The translations under genes were made by a program, and so were the position numbers. From Loki-b32 sp048941605 (GTDB taxonomy: Archaea > Asgardarchaeota > Lokiarchaeia > Sigyniarchaeales > SOKP01), in contig JBHLNL010000081.1 of the NCBI GenBank assembly GCA_048941605.1, forward strand, positions 1 through 13,696: a DNA stretch of 13,696 bases, given 5' to 3'. This document shows, one piece after another, positions 13,273 to 13,696 of this stretch; positions within the stretch are counted from its first letter, which is position 1; each line of letters starts with the position of its first letter. The notes below the pieces were generated by a model. The model saw only the letters and a program-made list of their open reading frames with translations. It had not been told where the DNA came from and made no database searches.

Positions 13273-13696
13273 TTAATCATTCTTTAAAAAGCTTACAATT
13301 ATTTGGTTTACCAGTTTAGGTTTCTCCATGAGAACTAAATGTGTACCACCTGGAATAACTTCGAGTCGCGCATTAGGTATGGCATCAGCCATTTCTTGCA
13401 TAACTTTTAATGGATAAAGTTTTTCATTTTCTCCATCGATAATAAGTGAGGAGCTTTTAATGTTCTTCAATTGTTCTAACTTGAAATTTGGTTCTTTTAT
13501 TGCCATATCCATTCCTTTTTTGAGCAAATTTGGCCAATTATCTGGATTAGATGCTACTTTTTCATATGCTTTCTTAATAAATTTATAACCTTTAGGTAAA
13601 TTATTAGGATCAACATCAATAAATTGTTCAAAGATATCTGGATAATAATTAGATATATTATAAGGAGTACCAATTAGTACTAGCTTATTTACTAAT
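13273..13696 (-). CDS. Alpha/beta hydrolase, C-terminal part (runs off the window)
   Basis: The frame stays open to the window edge, so about 140 C-terminal residues are visible and the true start lies outside. KLVLIGTPYN near the edge matches the strand after the nucleophile elbow of alpha/beta hydrolases, so the catalytic Ser is just beyond the window. The C-terminal catalytic His is in PGGTHLVLMEKP. The catalytic acid usually sits in G-x-x-D; here the sequence reads DGENEKLYP, placing a Glu where Asp is usual. The region between (helical, with Trp and Lys-rich stretches) is the cap domain. It is a general esterase, lipase or peptidase-like hydrolase of unknown substrate. The first Met-like codons within the visible part (TTG 13527, ATG further on) are internal, because homologous sequence continues upstream of them. 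Confidence 0.85.
   Translation of the reverse strand, partial: LVNKLVLIGTPYNISNYYPDIFEQFIDVDPNNLPKGYKFIKKAYEKVASNPDNWPNLLKKGMDMAIKEPNFKLEQLKNIKSSSLIIDGENEKLYPLKVMQEMADAIPNARLEVIPGGTHLVLMEKPKLVNQIIVSFLKND

Noticed and set aside
1..13696. tRNA, rRNA, CRISPR array, transposase or insertion-sequence ends
   Set aside because: Nothing with cloverleaf features, regularly spaced identical repeats, transposase motifs or long terminal inverted repeats was seen. The cassette duplication is old and diverged rather than a recent mobile insertion.

Overview
The window is strongly AT-rich and looks archaeal. Genes are preceded by TATA-like boxes, several have a GAGGT or GGAG ribosome-binding site, and transcripts end in T-tracts. 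The gene content (large winged-helix/TPR proteins, tiny CxxC zinc ribbons, COG0731-like radical-SAM relatives, SDR and DJ-1 enzymes) suggests a low-GC Asgard archaeon of the Lokiarchaeia type. That placement is inference; no rRNA or tRNA gene is present to confirm it.

Layout. Bases 1-1550 hold a ribbon-helix-helix-like protein (+) and a DJ-1/PfpI-family protein (-). Bases 1629-5068 hold cassette 1. It has a large tandem winged-helix/TPR regulator-like protein on the minus strand, a divergent promoter region with an array of GAACT half-sites, and on the plus strand two very small genes (82 and 25 aa). These are followed by a T-tract, a GC-rich hairpin and a 69-aa zinc-ribbon gene. An MFS exporter follows (5134-6447). 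Bases 6495-7609 carry an operator-like region and a winged-helix protein that probably starts at an ATT codon. Bases 7653-12100 hold cassette 2. It has a radical-SAM relative that has lost its iron-sulfur cysteines and, just upstream of it on the same strand, a 991-aa paralogue of the winged-helix/TPR protein. A divergent promoter follows, with two small genes (70 and 27 aa) matching those of cassette 1, then a 32-aa zinc ribbon and a hairpin. An SDR dehydrogenase (+) and the 3' part of an alpha/beta hydrolase (-) close the window.

The main point is that the two cassettes are paralogous as whole units: regulator, operator array, small protein A, micro-peptide B, T-tract, zinc ribbon and 3' hairpin block. 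The tiny peptides keep C-terminal motifs although they share little nucleotide sequence. A DNA-binding TPR protein divergent from tiny peptide genes resembles the logic of bacterial RNPP regulators (Rgg, PlcR, ComR) and their peptide pheromones, although the proteins do not look homologous to those. The working hypothesis is an undescribed archaeal peptide-sensing or peptide-autoregulated switch present in two copies with related operators. Its regulon may include the 312-aa winged-helix gene, the MFS exporter and perhaps the DJ-1 gene. Function, secretion and ligand binding are not shown by the sequence.
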